NCBI GenBank assembly: GCA_037953745.1
Contig: JBAKBP010010452.1
Location: 1 to 64,000, forward strand
Reading direction: 5' to 3'
DNA from: Lithodes maja
Taxonomy: Eukaryota; Arthropoda; Malacostraca; Decapoda; Lithodidae
DNA length: 64,000 bases
A program made the translations under genes and the position numbers. The notes under the pieces were generated by a model, which was not told the DNA's origin, did not search any database, and worked only from the letters and a program-made list of their open reading frames with translations. Shown in pieces: positions 41,125-53,984 of this stretch; position 1 is the first letter of the stretch, and each line of letters starts with the position of its first letter.

Positions 41125-42986
41125 TGTGACGCATGTCGAGTATGAGCATGCTGTACAGAACGCCCAGTCAGGCCCCACTCTCGCTAGGATCGTCAGGGCA
41201 TGAACTTTGGCTGTAGTCTGTGTAGAGTTTCCTAACTTAGTTTATGTGAGCCGTTGTACTATAAGTATTATAAATATGTATTTTGTTTTCATCTGAGTCA
41301 ACGAGTTCTATTTTATATCATTAGTTATAAGTATTGTGTGTGGGACTTATATGTAATGATGAGAGGAGAGAGAGAGAGATATTATGTAACGGGGACCAGT
41401 GAGTGCGCCACGCGGGCAGATAGGCCTAATTCCCTCCTCCCTCCTCCCTTCCTCCCTTTCAGCGCGTGGGAAGTTCTTTGTCGATCCCAGATTGAGAGAG
41501 AATATGACGTCATGATTGCCAGTGGGCGGTCCTTAAGTAGTTTGAGATATGCCGCTAGAGGGCCGAGTATAAAAAGAGAGGTTCTTGCCACCATTCTTCA
41601 GAACTCATCAGGCAAAGCGACTTCTCATATCCCTTGCAACTATCCATATTCTTCCGACTGATGTGAACTTTCTCTACTCTCTGAACAGCCTATCTTCTTC
41701 CCTTCTCGACCCTTTATAACCTCAATGACCCCTTTGGTGCAGATTTAGTCAGCCAAAGTATTATCGCTTGAGTTCTCACGAGATAAGTGCCTGTTAGATA
41801 GCCTATTTTTGGAAGGGTTAACTAGAATAGGATTGATTGATGTTTGTTGCACTCGTATATGCATTTCCCTGTGTGCGATTATTCATGTTCCTGTTTTCTG
41901 CTGGTTTAGGCAATGCTAGACTGGGATAGGGTTTCTGAGTTGTGATTTCCTATGAGTACTAGGTTGCGGTTGAACCAGTACAATTGCAACGGAGACGTGG
42001 AACGCCTAGGTGGTCTTTCTGACTGTGTACCGTGGGAGTTTAGCACTGTGTTGCGAGTGAGGGCTTTTGCCTGTGCCACCCAACACTGTGCTATCTCATT
42101 TGCTTGACTTTGAGAGGATCGCCAGGAGAGAACCAGATACTAGTGATCTGGATCTCTCAAGAGAGCATCCCGTCAATTACCGTAATTTGGCCGCACAGTC
42201 TTAAGGACCTCGCTAGGCTACGAGCCGCTTGCTCAGCCATTGTCTCTTAACCTTATGTATCCCAGCTAGACTTTGCTCGACCAGCAGATACAGCATAGTA
42301 TTGAAGCTTCTCCTTATGTATATTATTGTTTAAGCACTATTGATTTCATGTGTGGCACGCTTAGCTACTTCAGAGATTAGTGGCCCACGAGCACAATCTT
42401 AGTAGGCTATTGCCAGTGCATTGTCGGAGTACTTCTTCTTAATGTTTGCCATATCCTATTGCTTATTCTTATTCTTATAATTCTTCTTATGTCAATTTAA
42501 AGCCTTTAATTACCAGTGAGTTATTCATTAAATTGCTGTTCAAAATCCGATACTTACTTCTTATGAGTATTCGAGAAGCATCTAACTTATCAGAAGATTC
42601 CTTGCTTGATGCTCGAGGACTATTGTTTAGCGTAACGTAATAGTGCCGATCCGAAGTAGAGGGTGGAGGACTTCTTAAGTTCTTAGTTCAAGGGTGGATT
42701 ACTTCGGCTTCGGCCAACACTATTCTTTAGTGTTGTAGTACTTTCTTCTTTGTTTGATTGTTGACCAGACTAGATAACTCCCGTCTTGCTATTAGTCTGT
42801 TGTGTGAAACGCTAGTACCGAGTTCTTGTATACCCCGTTATAGCAGATAGAACTCTGGAGGGTAGTGGCGTTTTTTGTTCGGCTGGCAGTACTCTGGGGT
42901 TGGGATCGTGTGTTTCCGTTGTGGCAGCGAGCCATACTCGAGTCCTGTGTAAGAGCCCTAGTGTACCCGAGTGCCCGGTCGTAACA
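41125..42986 (+). repeat. Gypsy-2 3' LTR
   Basis: 1862 bp, nearly identical to 33363-35225; ends CGGTCGTAACA. The minisatellite starts at the next base. Confidence 0.93.
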
Positions 42987-45900
42987 CATTGCTTCCCATT
43001 CTCTCATTGCCTCCCATTCTCTCATTGGTTCCCATTCTCTCATTGCTTCCAATGATCTCATTTCCTCCCATTCTCTCCTTGTTTCCCATTTTCTCATTGC
43101 TTCCCATTCTCTTATTGCTTCCCATTATCTCATTGCTTCCCATTCTCTCATTGCTTCCCATTCTCTCATTGCTTCCCATTCTCTCATTGCTGCCCATTCT
43201 CTCATTGGTTCCCATTATCTCAGTGCTTCCCATTCTCTCATTGCTTCCCATTCTCTCATTGCTTCCCATTCTCTCATTGCTTCCCAATCTCTCATTGCCT
43301 CCCATTCTCTCATTGCTTCCCATTCTCTCCTTGCTTCCCATTATCTCATTGCTTCCCATTCTTTCATTGCTTCCCATTCTCTCATTGCTTCCCATTCCCT
43401 CATTGCTTCCCATTCTCTACTTTCTCCCCATACTTTAATTGCTTCCCATTCTCTCATTGCTTCCCATTCTCTCATTGCTTCCCATTCTCTTCTTGCTTAA
43501 CATTCTCTCGTTGCTTCCCATTCTCTCCTTGCTTCCCATTCTCTCCTTCCTTCCCATTCTCTCCTTCATCCCCATTCTCTCATTGCTTCCCATTTTCAAC
43601 TTCATCCCAATTTTCTCGTTGCTTCCCATTCTCTCCTTCATCCCCATTCTCTCCTTGCTTCCCATTCTCTCCTTATTTCCCATTCTCTCATCGTTCTCCA
43701 TTATCTTCCGCCTCCCATTATCTTCTTCCTCCCCATTCTCCCATTGCTTCCCATTCTCTCATTGCTTCCCATTCTCTCATTGCTTCCCATTCTCTTATTG
43801 CTTCCCATTCTATCATTGCTTCCCATTCTTTCATGGTTTCTCATTCTCTTATTGTTTCGCTTTTTCTCCTTGCTTCCCATTCTCTTATTGCTTCCCATTC
43901 TCTCATTGCTTCCTATTATCTCCTTCCTCCCCATTCTCTCCTTGCTTCCCATTCTCTCATTGATTCCCATTCTCTCATTGCTTCCCATTCTCTCCTTCCT
44001 TCCCATTCTCTCCTTCCTCCCTATTATCTCCTTGCTTCCCATTCTCTCCTTGGTTCCCATTCTCTCCTTGCTTCCCATTCTCTCATTGCTTCCCATTCTC
44101 GCATTGCTTCCCATTCGCTCATTGCTTCCCATTCTCTAATTGCTTCCCATTATCTCATTGCTTCCCATGCTCTCAGTGCTTCCCATTCTCTTATTACTTC
44201 CTATTCTCTCCTTCCTCCCCATTCTCTCCTTGCTTCCCATTCTCTCATTGATTCCCATTCTCTCATTGCTTCCCATTCTCTCCTTCCTTCCCATTCTCTC
44301 CTTCCTCCCTATTATCTCCTTGCTTCCCATTCTCTCATTGGTTCCCATTCTCTCCTTGCTTCCCATTCTCTCATTGCTTCCCATTCTCGCATTGCTTCCC
44401 ATTCGCTCATTGCTTCCCATTCTCTAATTGCTTCTCATTCTCTCATTGCTTCCCATGCTCTCATTGCTTCCCATTCTCTCATTGCTTCCCATTCTCTCAT
44501 TGCTTCCCATTCTCTCATTGCCTCCCATTCTCTCATTGCTTCCCATTCTCTCCTTGCTTCCCATTCTCTCATTGCTTCCCATTCTCTCATTGCTTCCCAT
44601 TTTCTCATTGTTTCCCATTCCCTCATTGCTTCCCATTTTCTCATTTCTTCCCAATCTCTTATTGCTTCCCATTATCTCATTGCTTCCCATTCTCTCAATG
44701 CTTCCCATTCTCTCATTGCTTCCCATTATCTCATTGCTTCCCATTCTCTCATTGCCTCCCATTCTCTAATTGCTTCCCATTATCTTATTGCTTCCCATTA
44801 TCTCATTGCTTCCCATTCTCTCATTGCTTCCCATTCTCTCATTGCTTCCCATTCTCTTATTGCTTCCCATTCTCTCATTGCTTCCCATTCCCTCATTGCT
44901 TCCCATTCTCTCCTTGCTTCCCATTTTCTCATTGCTTCCCATTCTCTTATTGCTTCCCATTATCTCATTGCTTCCCATTATCTCAATGCTTCTCATTCTC
45001 TCATCGTTCCCCATTATCTTCCTCTTCCCCATTCTCGCATTGCTTCCCATTCTCGCATTGCTTCCCATTCTCTTATTGCTTCCCATTCTATCATTGCTTC
45101 CCATTCTTTCATTGTTTCTCATTCTCTCATTGTTTCGCTTATTCTCCTTGCTTCCCATTCTCTTATTGCTTCCCATTCTCTCATTGCTTCCTATTCTCTC
45201 CTTCCTCCCCATTCTCTCATTGGTTCCCATTCTCTCCTTGCTTCCCATTCTCTCATTGCCTCCCATTCTCTCATTGCTTCCCATTCTCTCCTTGCTTCCC
45301 ATTCTCTCATTGCTTCCCATTCTCTCATTGCTTCCCATTCTCTCATTGCTTCCCATTCCCTCATTGCTTCCCATTCTCTCCTTGCTTCCCATTTTTCATT
45401 GCTTCCCAGTCTCTTATTGCTTCCCATTATCTCATTGCTTCCCATTCTCTCATTGCTTCACATTCTCTCATTGCTTCCCATGCTCTCATTGCTGCCCATT
45501 CTCTCATTGGTTCCCATTATCTCAGTGCTTCCCATTCTCTCATTGCCTCCCATTCTCTCATTGGTTCCCATTCTCTCATTGCTTCCAATGATCTCATTTC
45601 CTCCCATTCTCTCCTTGTTTCCCATTTTCTCATTGCTTCCCATTCTCTTATTGCTTCCCATTATCTCATTGCTTCCCATTCTCTCATTGCTTCCCATTCT
45701 CTCATTGCTTCCCATTCTCTCATTGCTGGCCATTCTCTCATTGGTTCCCATTATCTCAGTGCTTCCCATTCTCTCATTGCTTCCCATTCTCTCATTGCTT
45801 CCCATTCTCTCATTGCTTCCCAATCTCTCATTGCCTCCCATTCTCTCATTCCTTCCCATTCTCTCCTTGCTTCCCATTCTCTCATTGCTTCCCATTCTCT

Positions 45901-48900
45901 CATTGCTTCCCATTCCCTCATTGCTTCCCATTCTCTACTTTCTCCCCATACTTTAATTGCTTCCCATTCTCTCATTGCTTCCCATTCTCTCATTGCTTCC
46001 CATTCTCTCCTTGCTTAACATTCTCTCGTTGCTTCCCATTCTCCCATTGCTTCCCATTATATCCTTGCTTCCCATTCTCTCATTGCTTCCCATTCTCTCC
46101 TTCCTTCCCATTCTCTCCTTCATCCCCATTCTCTCATTGCTTCCCATTCTCAACTTCATCCCAATTTTCTCGTTGCTTCCCATTCTCTCCTTCATCCCCA
46201 TTCTCTCCTTGCTTCCCATTCTCTCCTTATTTCCCATTCTCTCATCGTTCTCCATTATCTTCCGCCTCCCATTATCTTCTTCCTCCCCATTCTCCCATTG
46301 CTTCCCATTCTCTCATTGCTTCCCATTCTCTCATTGCTTCCCATTCTCTTATTGCTTCCCATTCTATCATTGCTTCCCTTTCTTTCATGGTTTCTCATTC
46401 TCTTATTGTTTCGCTTTTTCTCCTTGCTTCCCATTCTCTTATTGCTTCCCATTCTCTCATTGCTTCCTATTCTCTCCTTCCTCCCCATTCTCTCCTTGCT
46501 TCCCATTCTCTCATTGATTCCCATTCTCTCATTGCTTCCCATTCTCTCCTTCCTTCCCATTCTCTCCTTTCTCCCTATTATCTCCTTGTTTCCCATTCTC
46601 TCATTGGTTCCCATTCTCTCCTTGCTTCCCATTCTCTCATTGCTTCCCATTCTCGCATTGCTTCCCATTCGCTCATTGCTTCCCATTCTCTAATTGCTTC
46701 CCATTCTCTCATTGCTTCCCATGCTCTCATTGCTTCCCATTCTCTTATTGCTTCTTATTCTCTCCTTCCTCCCAATTCTCTCCTTGCTTCCCATTCTCTC
46801 ATTGATTCCCATTCTCTCATTGCTTCCCATTCTCTCCTTCCTTCCCATTATCTCCTTCCTCCCTATTATCTCCTTGCTTCCCATTCTCTCATTGGTTCCC
46901 ATTCTCTCCTTGCTTCCCATTCTCTCCTTGCTTCCCATTCTCGCATTGCTTCCCATTTGCTCATTGCTTCCCATTCTCTAATTGCTTCCCATTCTCTCAT
47001 TGCTTCCCATGCTCTCATTGCTTCCCATTCTCTCATTGCTTCCCATTCTCTCATTGCCTCCCATTCTCTCATTGCTTCCCATTCTCTCCTTGCTTCCCAT
47101 TCTCTCATTGCTTCCCATTCTCTCATTGCTTCCCATTCTCTCATTGCTTCCCATTCCCTCATTGCTTCCCATTCTCTCCTTGCTTCCCATGTTCTCATTG
47201 CTTCCCATTTTCTTATTGCTTCCCATTATATCATTGCTTCCCATTCTCTCAATGCTTCCCATTCTCTCATTGCTTCCCATTCTCTCATTGCTCCCCATTC
47301 TCTCATTGGTTCCCATTATCTCAGTGCTTCCCATTCTCTCATTGCTTCCCATTCTCTCATTGCTTCCCATTCTCTCATTGCCTCCCATTCTCTTATTGCT
47401 TCCCATTCTCTTATTGCTTCCCATTATCTCATTGCTTCCCATTCTCTCATTGCTTCCCATTCTCTCATTGCTTCCCATTCTCTTATTGCTTCTCATTATC
47501 TCATTGCTTCCCATTCTCTCATTGCTTCCGATTCTCTCATTGCTTCCCATTCTCTCATTGCTGCCCATTCTCTCATTGGTTCCCATTATCTCAGTGCTTC
47601 CCATTATCTCATTGCTTCCCATTCTCTCATTGCTTCCCATTCGCTCATTGCCTCCCATTATCTCATTGCTTCCCATTCTCTCATTGCTTCCCATTCCCTC
47701 ATTGCTTCCCATTCTCTCCTTTCTCCCCATTCTTTCATTGCTTCCCATTCTCTCATTGCATCCCATTCTCTCATTGCTTCCCATTCTCTCCTTGCTTAAC
47801 ATTCTCTTGTTGATTCCCATTCTCCCATTGCTTCCCATTATATCCTTGCTTCCCATTCTCTCATTTCTTCCCATTCTCTCCTTCCTTCCCATTCTCTCCT
47901 GTATCCCCATTCTCTCATTGCTTCCCATTCTCTACTTCCTCCCAATTTTCTCGTTGCTTTCCATTCTCTCATTGCTTCCCATTCTCTCCTTCATCACCAT
48001 TCTCTCCTTGCTTCCCATTCTCTCCTTACTTCCCATTCGCTCATTGCTTCCCATTCTCCCATTGCTTCCCATGCTTTCCTTGCTTCCCATTCTCTCATTG
48101 CTTCCCATTCTCACATTGCTTCCCATTTTTTCATTGCTTCCCATTCTCTCCATAAACTCCATTTTCTCATTGCTTCCCATTCTCACAATGCTTCCAATTC
48201 TCTCATTGCTTCATCTTCTCGCATTGCTTCCCATTCTCTCTTTGCTTCCCATTCCCTCCTATCTTCCCAATATCTCCTTGTTTCCCATTCTCTCATTGAT
48301 TCCCATTTCTCATTGCTTCCCATTCTCTCATTGCTTCCAATTATCTCATTGCTTCCCATTCTCTCATTGCTTCCAATGATCTCATTTCCTCCCATTCTCT
48401 CCTTGCTTCCCATTTTCTCATTGCTTCCCATTCTCTTATTGCTTCCCATTATCTCATTGCTTCCCATTCTCTCATTGCTTCCCATTCTCTCATTGCTTCC
48501 CATTCTCTCATTGCTGCCCATTCTCTCATTGCTTCCCATTATCTCCTTGCTTCCCATTCTCTCAGTGCTTCCCATTCTCTCATTGCTTGCCATTATCTCC
48601 TTGCTTCCCATTATCTCAGTGCTTCCCATTCTCTCCTTCCTCCCCATTCTCTCATTGCTTCCCATTCTCTTATTGCTTCCCATTATCTCATTGCTTCCCA
48701 TTCTCTCCTTCCTCCCCATTCTCTCCTTGTTCCCCATTATCTCCTTTCTCCCCATTCTCTCCTTCACCATTTTCTCATTGTTTCCCATTCTCTCATTGCT
48801 TCCCATTCTCTCATTGCTTCCCATTCTCTCATTGCCTCCTATTCTCTCATTGCTTCCCATTCTCTCCTTGCTTCCCATTCTGTCATTGCTTCCCATTCTC

Positions 48901-50159
48901 TCATTGCTTCCCATTCTCTCATTGCTTCCCATTCCCTCATTGCTTCCCATTATCTCCTTGCTTCCCATTTTCTCATTGCTTCCCATTCTCTTAGTGCTTC
49001 CCATTATCTCATTGCTTCCCATTCTCTCATTGGTTCCCATTATCTCAGTGCTTCCCATTCTCTCATTGCTTCCCATTCTCTCATTGCTTCCCATTCTCTC
49101 ATTGCCTCCCATTCTCTAATTGCTTCCCATTCTCTTATTGCTTCCCATTATCTCATTGCTTCCCATTCTTTCATTGCTTCCCATTCTCTCATTGCTTCCC
49201 ATTCTCTAATTGCTTCCCATTATCTCATTGCTTCCCATTCTTGCATTGCTTCCCATTCTCTCATTGCTTCCCATTATCTCATTGCTGCCCATTGTCTCAT
49301 TGGTTCCCATTATCTCAGTGCTTCCCATTATCTCATTGCTTCCCATTCTCTCATTGCTTCCCATTCTCTCATTGCCTCCCATTATCTCATTGCTTCCCAT
49401 TCTCTCATTGCTTCCCATTCCCTCATTGCTTCCCATTCTCTCCTTTCTCCCCATTCTTTCATTGCTTCCCATTCTCTCATTGCATCCCATTCTCTCATTG
49501 CTTCCCATTCTCTCCTTGCTTAACATTCTCTCGTTGATTCCCATTCTCCCATTGCTTCCCATTATATCCTTGCTTCCCATTCTCTCATTTCTTCCCATTC
49601 TCTCCTTCCTTCCCATTCTCTCCTTCATCCCCATTCTCTCATTGCTTCCCATTCTCTACTTCCTCCCCATTTTCTCGCTGCTTCCCATTCTCTCATTGCT
49701 TCCCATTCTCTCCTTCATCCCCATTCTCTCCTTGCTTCCCATTCTCTCCTTACTTCCCATTCTCTCATCGTTCCCCATTATCTTCCTCTTCCCCATTCTC
49801 GCATTGCTTCCCATTCTCTCATTGCTTCCCATTCTCTCATTGCTTCCCATTCTCTTATTGCTTCCCATTCTATCATTGCTTCCCATTCTTTCATTGTTTC
49901 TCATTCTCTCATTGTTTCGCTTTTCTCCTTGCTTCCCATTCTCTTATTGCTTCCCATTCTCTCATTGCTTCCTATTCTCTCCTTCCTCCCCATTCTCTCC
50001 TTGCTTCCCATTCTCTCATTGATTCCCATTCTCTCATTGCTTCCCATTCTCTCCTTCCTTCCCATTCTCTCCTTCCTCCCTATTCTCTCCCTGCTTCCCA
50101 TTCTCTCATTGGTTGCCATTCTCTCCTTGCTTCCCATTCTCTCATTGCCTCCCATTCTC

Positions 50160-51655
50160 TCATTGCTTCCCATTCTCTCCTTGCTTCCCATTCTCTCATT
50201 GCTTCCCATTCTCTCCTTGCTTCCCATTTTCTCATTGCTTCCCATTCTCTTATTGCTTCCCATTATCTCATTGCTTCCCATTCTCTCATTGCTTCCCATT
50301 CTCTCATTGCTTCCCATTCTCTCATTGCTGCCCATTCTCTCATTGGTTCACATTATCTCAGTGCTTCCCATTCTCTCATTGCTTCCCATTCTCTCATTGC
50401 TTCCCATTCTCTCATTGCCTCCCATTCTCTCATTGGTTCCCATTCTCTCATTGCTTCCAATGATCTCATTTCCTCCCATTCTCTCCTTGCTTCCCATTTT
50501 CTCATTGCTTCCCATTCTCTTATTGCTTCCCATTATCTCATTGCTTCCCATTCTCTCATTGCTTCCCATTCTCTCATTGCTTCCCATTCTCTCATTGCTG
50601 CCCATTCTCTCATTGGTTCCCATTATCTCAGTGCTTCTCAATCTCTCATTGCTTCCCATTCTCTCATTGCTTCCCATTCTCTCATTGTTTCCCATTCTCT
50701 CATTGCCTCCCATTCTCTCATTGCTTCCCATTCTCTCCTTGCTTCCCATTCTCTCATTGCTTCCCATTCTTTCATTGCTTCCCATTCTCTCATTGCTTCC
50801 CATTCCCTCATTGCTTCCCATTCTCTCCTTTCTCCCCATACTTTCATTGCTTCCCATTCTCTCATTGCTTCCCATTCTCTCACTGCTTCCCATTCTCTCC
50901 TTGCTTATCATTCTCTCGTTGCTTTCCATTCTCCCATTGCTTCCCATTATATCCTTGCTTCCCATTCTCTCATTGCTTCCCATTCTCTCCTTCCTTCCCA
51001 TTCTCTCCTTCATCCCCATTCTCTCATTGCTTCCCATTCTCTACTTCCTCCCAATTTTCTCGTTGCTTCCCATTCTCTCATTGCTTCCCATTCTCTCCTT
51101 CATCCCCATTCTCTCCTTGCTTCCCATTCTCTCCTTACTTCCCATTCTCTCATCGTTCCCCATTATCTTCCGCCTCCCCATTATCTTCTTCCTCCCCATT
51201 CTCGCATTGCTTCCCATTCTCTCATTGCTTTCCATTCTCTCATTGCTTCCCATTCTCTTATTGCTTCCCATTCTATCATTGCTTCCCATTCTTTCATGGT
51301 TTCTCATTCTCTTATTGTTTCGCTTTTTCTCCTTGCTTCCCATTCTCTTATTGTTTCCCATTCTCTCATTGCTTCCCATTCTCTCCTCCTTCCTTCCCAT
51401 TCTCTCCTTCCTCCCTATTCTCTCCTTGCTTCCCATTCTCTCATTGGTTCCCATTTTCTCCTTGCTTCCCATTCTCTCATTGCTTCCCATTCTCGCATTG
51501 CTTCCCATTCGCTCATTGCTTCCCATTCTCTAATTGCTTCCCATTCTCTCATTGCTTCCCATGTTCTCATTGCTTCCCATTCTCTTATTGCTTCCCATTC
51601 TCTCCTTACTCACCAAACTCTCCTTGCTTCCCATTCTCTCATTGCTTCCCATTCT
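50160..51655 (+). repeat. Segmental duplication within the minisatellite, copy 1
   Basis: About 1.5 kb that recurs at 52375-53870 with a fixed offset of 2215 bp. The translations I compared (50348-51037 with 52563-53252, and 51041-51526 with 53256-53741) are identical, and the variant units come in the same order. Confidence 0.85.
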
Positions 51656-52374
51656 TTCCTTGCACCCCATTCTATCATTGCTTCCAATTCTTTCATTGCA
51701 TCCCATTCTCTCATTGCTTCCCATTATCTCCTTGCTTCCCATTCTCTGATTGCTTCCCATTCTCTCCTTCCACCCCATTTTCTCATTGCTTCCCATTCTC
51801 TCATTGCTTCCCATTCTCATTGCTTCCCATTATCTCCTTCCTTCCCATTCTCTCCTTCCTCCCCATTCTCTCTTTGCTTCCCATTATCTACGTTCTCCCC
51901 GTTCTCTCCTTGCTTCTCATGCTCTCTTTGCTTCCCATTTTCCCATTGCTACCCTTTCTATCCTTGCTTCCCATTCTCTCCTTGCTTCCCATCCTCTCAT
52001 TGCTTCCCTTTATCTCCTTCCTCCCCATTCTCTCTTCGCTTCCCATTCTCTACTTCCTTCCCATTCTCTCCTTGCTTCTCATTCTCTCATTGCTTCCCAT
52101 TTTCCCATTGCTTCCCATCCTATCCCTGCTTCCCATTCTCTCCTTGCTTCCGAAACTCTCATTGCTTCCCATTCTCTCCTTGCTTCCCATTCTCTCATTG
52201 CTTCCCATTCTCTCATTGCTTCCCATTCTCTCCTTCCTCCCCATTCTCTCATTGCTTCCCATTCTCTCCTTACTTTCCATTCTCTCATTGCTTCCCATTA
52301 TCTCATTGCTTCCCATTATGTCCTTCCTTCCCATTCTCTCCTTGCTTCCAATAATCTCATTGCTTCCCATTCTC

Positions 52375-53870
52375 TCATTGCTTCCCATTCTCTCCTTGCT
52401 TCCCATTCTCTCATTGCTTCCCATTCTCTCCTTGCTTCCCATTTTCTCATTGCTTCCCATTCTCTTATTGCTTCCCATTATCTCATTGCTTCCCATTCTC
52501 TCATTGCTTCCCATTCTCTCATTGCTTCCCATTCTCTCATTGCTGCCCATTCTCTCATTGGTTCACATTATCTCAGTGCTTCCCATTCTCTCATTGCTTC
52601 CCATTCTCTCATTGCTTCCCATTCTCTCATTGCCTCCCATTCTCTCATTGGTTCCCATTCTCTCATTGCTTCCAATGATCTCATTTCCTCCCATTCTCTC
52701 CTTGCTTCCCATTTTCTCATTGCTTCCCATTCTCTTATTGCTTCCCATTATCTCATTGCTTCCCATTCTCTCATTGCTTCCCATTCTCTCATTGCTTCCC
52801 ATTCTCTCATTGCTGCCCATTCTCTCATTGGTTCCCATTATCTCAGTGCTTCTCAATCTCTCATTGCTTCCCATTCTCTCATTGCTTCCCATTCTCTCAT
52901 TGTTTCCCATTCTCTCATTGCCTCCCATTCTCTCATTGCTTCCCATTCTCTCCTTGCTTCCCATTCTCTCATTGCTTCCCATTCTTTCATTGCTTCCCAT
53001 TCTCTCATTGCTTCCCATTCCCTCATTGCTTCCCATTCTCTCCTTTCTCCCCATACTTTCATTGCTTCCCATTCTCTCATTGCTTCCCATTCTCTCACTG
53101 CTTCCCATTCTCTCCTTGCTTATCATTCTCTCGTTGCTTTCCATTCTCCCATTGCTTCCCATTATATCCTTGCTTCCCATTCTCTCATTGCTTCCCATTC
53201 TCTCCTTCCTTCCCATTCTCTCCTTCATCCCCATTCTCTCATTGCTTCCCATTCTCTACTTCCTCCCAATTTTCTCGTTGCTTCCCATTCTCTCATTGCT
53301 TCCCATTCTCTCCTTCATCCCCATTCTCTCCTTGCTTCCCATTCTCTCCTTACTTCCCATTCTCTCATCGTTCCCCATTATCTTCCGCCTCCCCATTATC
53401 TTCTTCCTCCCCATTCTCGCATTGCTTCCCATTCTCTCATTGCTTTCCATTCTCTCATTGCTTCCCATTCTCTTATTGCTTCCCATTCTATCATTGCTTC
53501 CCATTCTTTCATGGTTTCTCATTCTCTTATTGTTTCGCTTTTTCTCCTTGCTTCCCATTCTCTTATTGTTTCCCATTCTCTCATTGCTTCCCATTCTCTC
53601 CTCCTTCCTTCCCATTCTCTCCTTCCTCCCTATTCTCTCCTTGCTTCCCATTCTCTCATTGGTTCCCATTTTCTCCTTGCTTCCCATTCTCTCATTGCTT
53701 CCCATTCTCGCATTGCTTCCCATTCGCTCATTGCTTCCCATTCTCTAATTGCTTCCCATTCTCTCATTGCTTCCCATGTTCTCATTGCTTCCCATTCTCT
53801 TATTGCTTCCCATTCTCTCCTTACTCACCAAACTCTCCTTGCTTCCCATTCTCTCATTGCTTCCCATTCT
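52375..53870 (+). repeat. Segmental duplication within the minisatellite, copy 2
   Basis: Second copy of the 50160-51655 block. Similarity stops at both ends where unit variants differ (for example ATTGTTTACC near 53880 against CTTGCACCCC near 51663). Confidence 0.85.
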
Positions 53871-53984
53871 CTCATTGTTTACCATACTCTCATTGCTTTC
53901 CATTCTCTCATTGCTTCCCATTCACTCATTGCTTCCCATTTTCTCATTGCTTCCGATTCTCTCATTGCTTCCCATTATAAGAAC

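Larger units (their letters stand above)
33363..42986 (+). mobile_element. Gypsy-2: complete Gmr1-like Ty3/Gypsy retrotransposon
   Basis: 9.6 kb long, with LTRs of 1863 and 1862 bp, a PBS-like TGGCGACCTTGC just after the 5' LTR, a single intact Gag-Pol ORF and a purine-rich tract before the 3' LTR. The LTRs differ at roughly fifteen positions by eye (under 1 percent), so insertion is recent. Integrase lies upstream of RT. No matching target duplication is seen: the left neighbour is GATGG (inside Gypsy-1) and the right is CATTG (minisatellite). Confidence 0.93.
42987..53984 (+). repeat. 18-bp minisatellite, array 1 (about 11 kb, about 600 units)
   Basis: The unit is CATTGCTTCCCATTCTCT, with frequent variants (CCTTGCTTCCC, CCTTCCTCCCC, CATTGGTTCCC, ATTATCT for ATTCTCT). 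Eighteen is a multiple of three and the unit has no stop in five of six frames (it reads TGA only in the frame giving ENGKQ), so long spurious ORFs cover the array; they are not genes. One strand is strongly pyrimidine-rich. Longer blocks are duplicated within it. It starts exactly at the Gypsy-2 LTR end. Confidence 0.95.

Noticed and set aside
42987..53984. CRISPR-like array
   Set aside because: Units are contiguous without spacers, and the genome is eukaryotic.
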